Assembly (NCBI RefSeq): GCF_006542355.1
Contig: NZ_CP038141.1
Coordinates: 1,804,001-1,868,000, forward strand
DNA length: 64,000 nt
Direction of reading: 5' to 3'
DNA from: Swingsia samuiensis
GTDB lineage: Bacteria > Pseudomonadota > Alphaproteobacteria > Acetobacterales > Acetobacteraceae
A program made the translations under genes and the position numbers. Positions 62,217-64,000 of the stretch are shown piece by piece; within the stretch, counting starts at the first letter, position 1; every line of letters starts with the position of its first letter. The notes below the pieces were generated by a model that saw only the letters and a list, made by a program, of their open reading frames with translations, was not told the DNA's origin and ran no database searches.

Positions 62217-63293
62217 ATGTCAGATAACAGCTTCGGAAAACTATTTCGTGTTACGACGTGGGGGGAAAGCCACGGCCCGGCAATAGGCTGTGTGGTGGAT
62301 GGGTGTCCTCCACGGTTGGAACTTTCTGAAGCTGATATTCAACCTTGGCTTGATAGACGTAAACCGGGCCAATCCCGGTTTACGACGCAGCGTAAAGAAG
62401 CGGATCAGGTGCGTATTTTATCTGGTGTGTTCGAAGGGAAGACAACAGGTACACCGATTTCTCTCATGATCGAAAATACAGATCAGCGCTCCAAGGATTA
62501 TGGTGAAATTGCTCAGCAATATCGTCCTGGGCACGCTGATATTGCGTATGATCTGAAATATGGCATTCGTGATTATCGTGGGGGAGGACGGTCTTCTGCA
62601 CGTGAAACGGCGATGCGGGTGGCGGCGGGAGCGGTTGCTCGTGTAATGTTAAAAACACTGTTGGGAGCTGACGTAAAAATTAGAGCGGCGCTTACCAGTG
62701 TTGGCGGTCAAATGATTGATCCTGTCCGATGGGATTGGGACGAAGTTGAGCGCAATCCATTGTGGTGCCCAGATCCACAAAGTGTTGAGCCTTGGGAGGC
62801 CCTCATTGATTCGGTGCGTAAAGATGGATCATCCATAGGGGCAACGGTAGAGGTCGTGGCTGAAGGTTTGCCTGCCGGCTTAGGTGCGCCGGTTTATGGC
62901 AAATTGGATGGTGACATCGCTTCTGCCTTGATGGGGATTAATGGGGTTAAAGGTGTTGAGATAGGAGACGGTTTTGCTGTTGCTGCTCTAAGAGGTGAGC
63001 AAAATGCAGACCCTATTAAGCCCGGCCCACAATTTGAATCGAATCACGCAGGTGGTATTTTAGGGGGTATCGCAACGGGGCAGCCTATTGTTGCACGTTT
63101 TGCAATTAAACCAACGAGTTCTATTCTTATCCCTGTCCCGAGCATAAATAGTGTGGGGGACGCGGTGGATGTGCGTACAAAAGGACGGCATGACCCTTGC
63201 ATCGGGATTCGTGCTGTGCCTGTTGCAGAGGCGATGATCGCCTGTGTGCTGGCCGATCATCTTTTAAGGCATTACGCACAGTGCGGGTGGTAA
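62217..63293 (+). CDS. aroC: Chorismate synthase
   Basis: A 358-residue FMN-dependent enzyme that converts EPSP to chorismate. Signatures are [73 protein letters not shown], and [18 protein letters not shown]. All lie in the usual order at the expected length. It is the second gene of the fabI-aroC operon; aroE, another gene of the pathway, lies 29 kb away. Confidence 0.96.
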   Translation: MSDNSFGKLFRVTTWGESHGPAIGCVVDGCPPRLELSEADIQPWLDRRKPGQSRFTTQRKEADQVRILSGVFEGKTTGTPISLMIENTDQRSKDYGEIAQQYRPGHADIAYDLKYGIRDYRGGGRSSARETAMRVAAGAVARVMLKTLLGADVKIRAALTSVGGQMIDPVRWDWDEVERNPLWCPDPQSVEPWEALIDSVRKDGSSIGATVEVVAEGLPAGLGAPVYGKLDGDIASALMGINGVKGVEIGDGFAVAALRGEQNADPIKPGPQFESNHAGGILGGIATGQPIVARFAIKPTSSILIPVPSINSVGDAVDVRTKGRHDPCIGIRAVPVAEAMIACVLADHLLRHYAQCGW

Positions 63294-63303
63294 GCACCAC
63301 CCG
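63284..63303. terminator. Hairpin overlapping the aroC stop
   Basis: CGGGTGGT (63284-63291) and ACCACCCG (63296-63303) form a perfect 8-bp stem with an AAGC loop. The TAA stop of aroC lies inside it. Neither flank has a T tract, so it may act more as an mRNA 3'-end structure than as a strong terminator. Confidence 0.5.
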
Positions 63304-63314
63304 ACTCTGAAATC

Positions 63315-63746
63315 TTAATTCTCTAATTTTGCGTCTAACGTAATCTCAGCGTTAATGACTTTAGAGAGAGGGCATCCTGCTTCGGCTTTTTTCGCTGCTT
63401 CGAGGAATTGTGCTTCTGTCGCATTTGGAACGATGCCGCGAAGTGTGAGGTGAGCTTTCGTGATGGAAAAGCCCTCTCCATCCTTATCGAGAGAAATAGT
63501 CGATTCTGTTTTGAGAGAGGTTGCCGTTAAGCCTGCTTCTCCAAGAATAAGAGAAAGAGCCATGGCAAAGCAGCTGGCATGTGCTGCGCCGAGAAGCTCT
63601 TCAGGGTTTGTGCCAGCTTTGCCTTCAAAGCGTGTATTAAAGCCATAAGGTTGATCTTTTAAGGCACCGCTTTGTGTTGAAACAGTTCCTTTGCCTTCTT
63701 TTATGCTGCCGCTCCAATGAGCAGATCCTGTTTTTTTAATTGTCAT
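63315..63746 (-). CDS. osmC: OsmC family peroxiredoxin
   Basis: A 143-residue protein of the OsmC/Ohr superfamily that reduces organic hydroperoxides. The opening KKTGSAHWSGSIKEGKGTVS and YGFNTRFEGKAGTNPEELL fit the OsmC branch. The two catalytic cysteines are in AHASCFAMALS (peroxidatic) and EAGCPLSKVI (resolving). It converges with aroC and is transcribed alone. Confidence 0.92.
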   Translation of the reverse strand: MTIKKTGSAHWSGSIKEGKGTVSTQSGALKDQPYGFNTRFEGKAGTNPEELLGAAHASCFAMALSLILGEAGLTATSLKTESTISLDKDGEGFSITKAHLTLRGIVPNATEAQFLEAAKKAEAGCPLSKVINAEITLDAKLEN

Positions 63747-64000
63747 GATTTGGGGACCTTTCTGTTAAGACTCTGAATGGATCAAGTTAATGACTATTGG
63801 GTTGGTTCTGTCAAAAAATATATGTGTGAATTATGTGCGTACGGCCGGTCTGGTATGCGCTGTAATATGAAAAAATGATTGGCGGTTTTCTGCCGCAAGT
63901 ACCATATATAGGGTCAGATTGTTTGTTGTGACCCTAGATATTGAATGATGCCATTCACAGCTTATAGAATAATGCAAGCAATCTTATTGCTTGCGAAGCA
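63747..64000. other. Right-edge intergenic region with inverted repeats
   Basis: About 250 bases upstream of osmC with no gene visible. TAGGGTCA (63909-63916) and TGACCCTA (63929-63936) form a perfect 8-bp inverted repeat with a 12-base spacer. GCAAGCAAT (63974-63982) and ATTGCTTGC (63986-63994) form a 9-bp stem with a CTT loop. The second looks like a terminator for a gene outside the window; the first could be an operator or another terminator. Confidence 0.5.

Noticed and set aside
1-64000. CRISPR array, rRNA operon, prophage or replication origin
   Set aside because: No regularly spaced repeats, rRNA-like sequence, phage structural genes or dnaA-box cluster were noticed on reading; a computed search was not possible.

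Overview
The window looks like chromosomal DNA of an alphaproteobacterium, most likely an acetic acid bacterium (Acetobacteraceae) with an unusually low G+C content (mid-40s percent by eye, not counted). The assignment rests on gene order and gene type: hdaA-ppk-ppx, aroE-coaE-dnaQ, pdxH/fabI-aroC, rsmE-gshA, DUF374-waaA-lpxK, argH-lptM, lysA with a DUF4175/TIGR02302 protein, and a plant/alphaproteobacterial-type GshA. No phage, transposase, integrase, CRISPR array or rRNA operon was seen. Most of the window is core metabolism and envelope biogenesis. No stretch without a gene is longer than about 260 bases.

Layout. 1-8.6 kb: a partial gene end, a PerM/AI-2E-type permease, an ABC-F ATPase, ndk, a DUF2071-like protein, a luciferase-like oxidoreductase, and two tandem paralogous membrane proteins that continue the purMN operon. 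8.6-17.5 kb: purN and purM diverge from a rightward polyphosphate/phosphate run (hdaA, ppk, ppx, a cdh-like CDP-diacylglycerol hydrolase, an MFS exporter, a secreted acid phosphatase). 17.6-21.6 kb: lysA and the DUF4175 protein. 21.6-30.1 kb: a mixed segment with an S1 protease, a stand-alone receiver domain, two identical tRNA-Arg(ACG), a lipoprotein, guaA, an effector/immunity-like cassette with duplicated small membrane proteins, a DUF2130 nuclease-like protein, a CHRD protein and an HNH endonuclease. 30.1-31.7 kb: argH and the small lipoprotein lptM. 31.7-40.3 kb: a rightward run of tlpA-like, hutG-like, aroE, coaE, dnaQ, GT9, GT4, asnB and a dihydroorotase. 40.4-47.6 kb: small secreted proteins, a YfgM-like TPR protein, bamB, der and two MFS transporters. 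47.5-54.8 kb: methyltransferase, ubiA, rsmE, gshA, lolA, rsmI, an LpoA-like lipoprotein and an orphan. 55-58.7 kb: a lipid A operon (fused DUF374-WaaA, LpxK, LpxL-type acyltransferase). 58.8-63.7 kb: a PL7-like secreted protein, a universal stress protein, pdxH, fabI, aroC and osmC.

How the genes work together. Envelope construction is the strongest theme: WaaA, LpxK, LpxL, LptM, LolA, BamB, YfgM-like, LpoA-like, GT9/GT4/AsnB and FabI cover lipid A/Kdo assembly, outer membrane protein and lipoprotein delivery, peptidoglycan synthase activation and fatty acid supply. A second theme is phosphate storage and scavenging (ppk, ppx, cdh, acid phosphatase). Purine, pyrimidine, arginine, lysine and aromatic amino acid steps are also present. 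Many genes overlap by 1-8 bases, indicating tight translational coupling.

The most unusual place is 25.3-27.35 kb. A protein with a glycine/alanine-rich hydrophobic segment and an Ala/Gln-rich helical tail is followed, with overlapping start and stop, by two tandem four-helix membrane proteins. This arrangement resembles a contact-dependent (for example type VI) membrane-targeting effector with duplicated immunity genes. Its reading frame continues 109 codons upstream to an ATG but is broken by an in-frame TAA at codon 18. The cassette sits in the segment that separates argH-lptM from lysA-DUF4175, genes that are usually adjacent in alphaproteobacteria.
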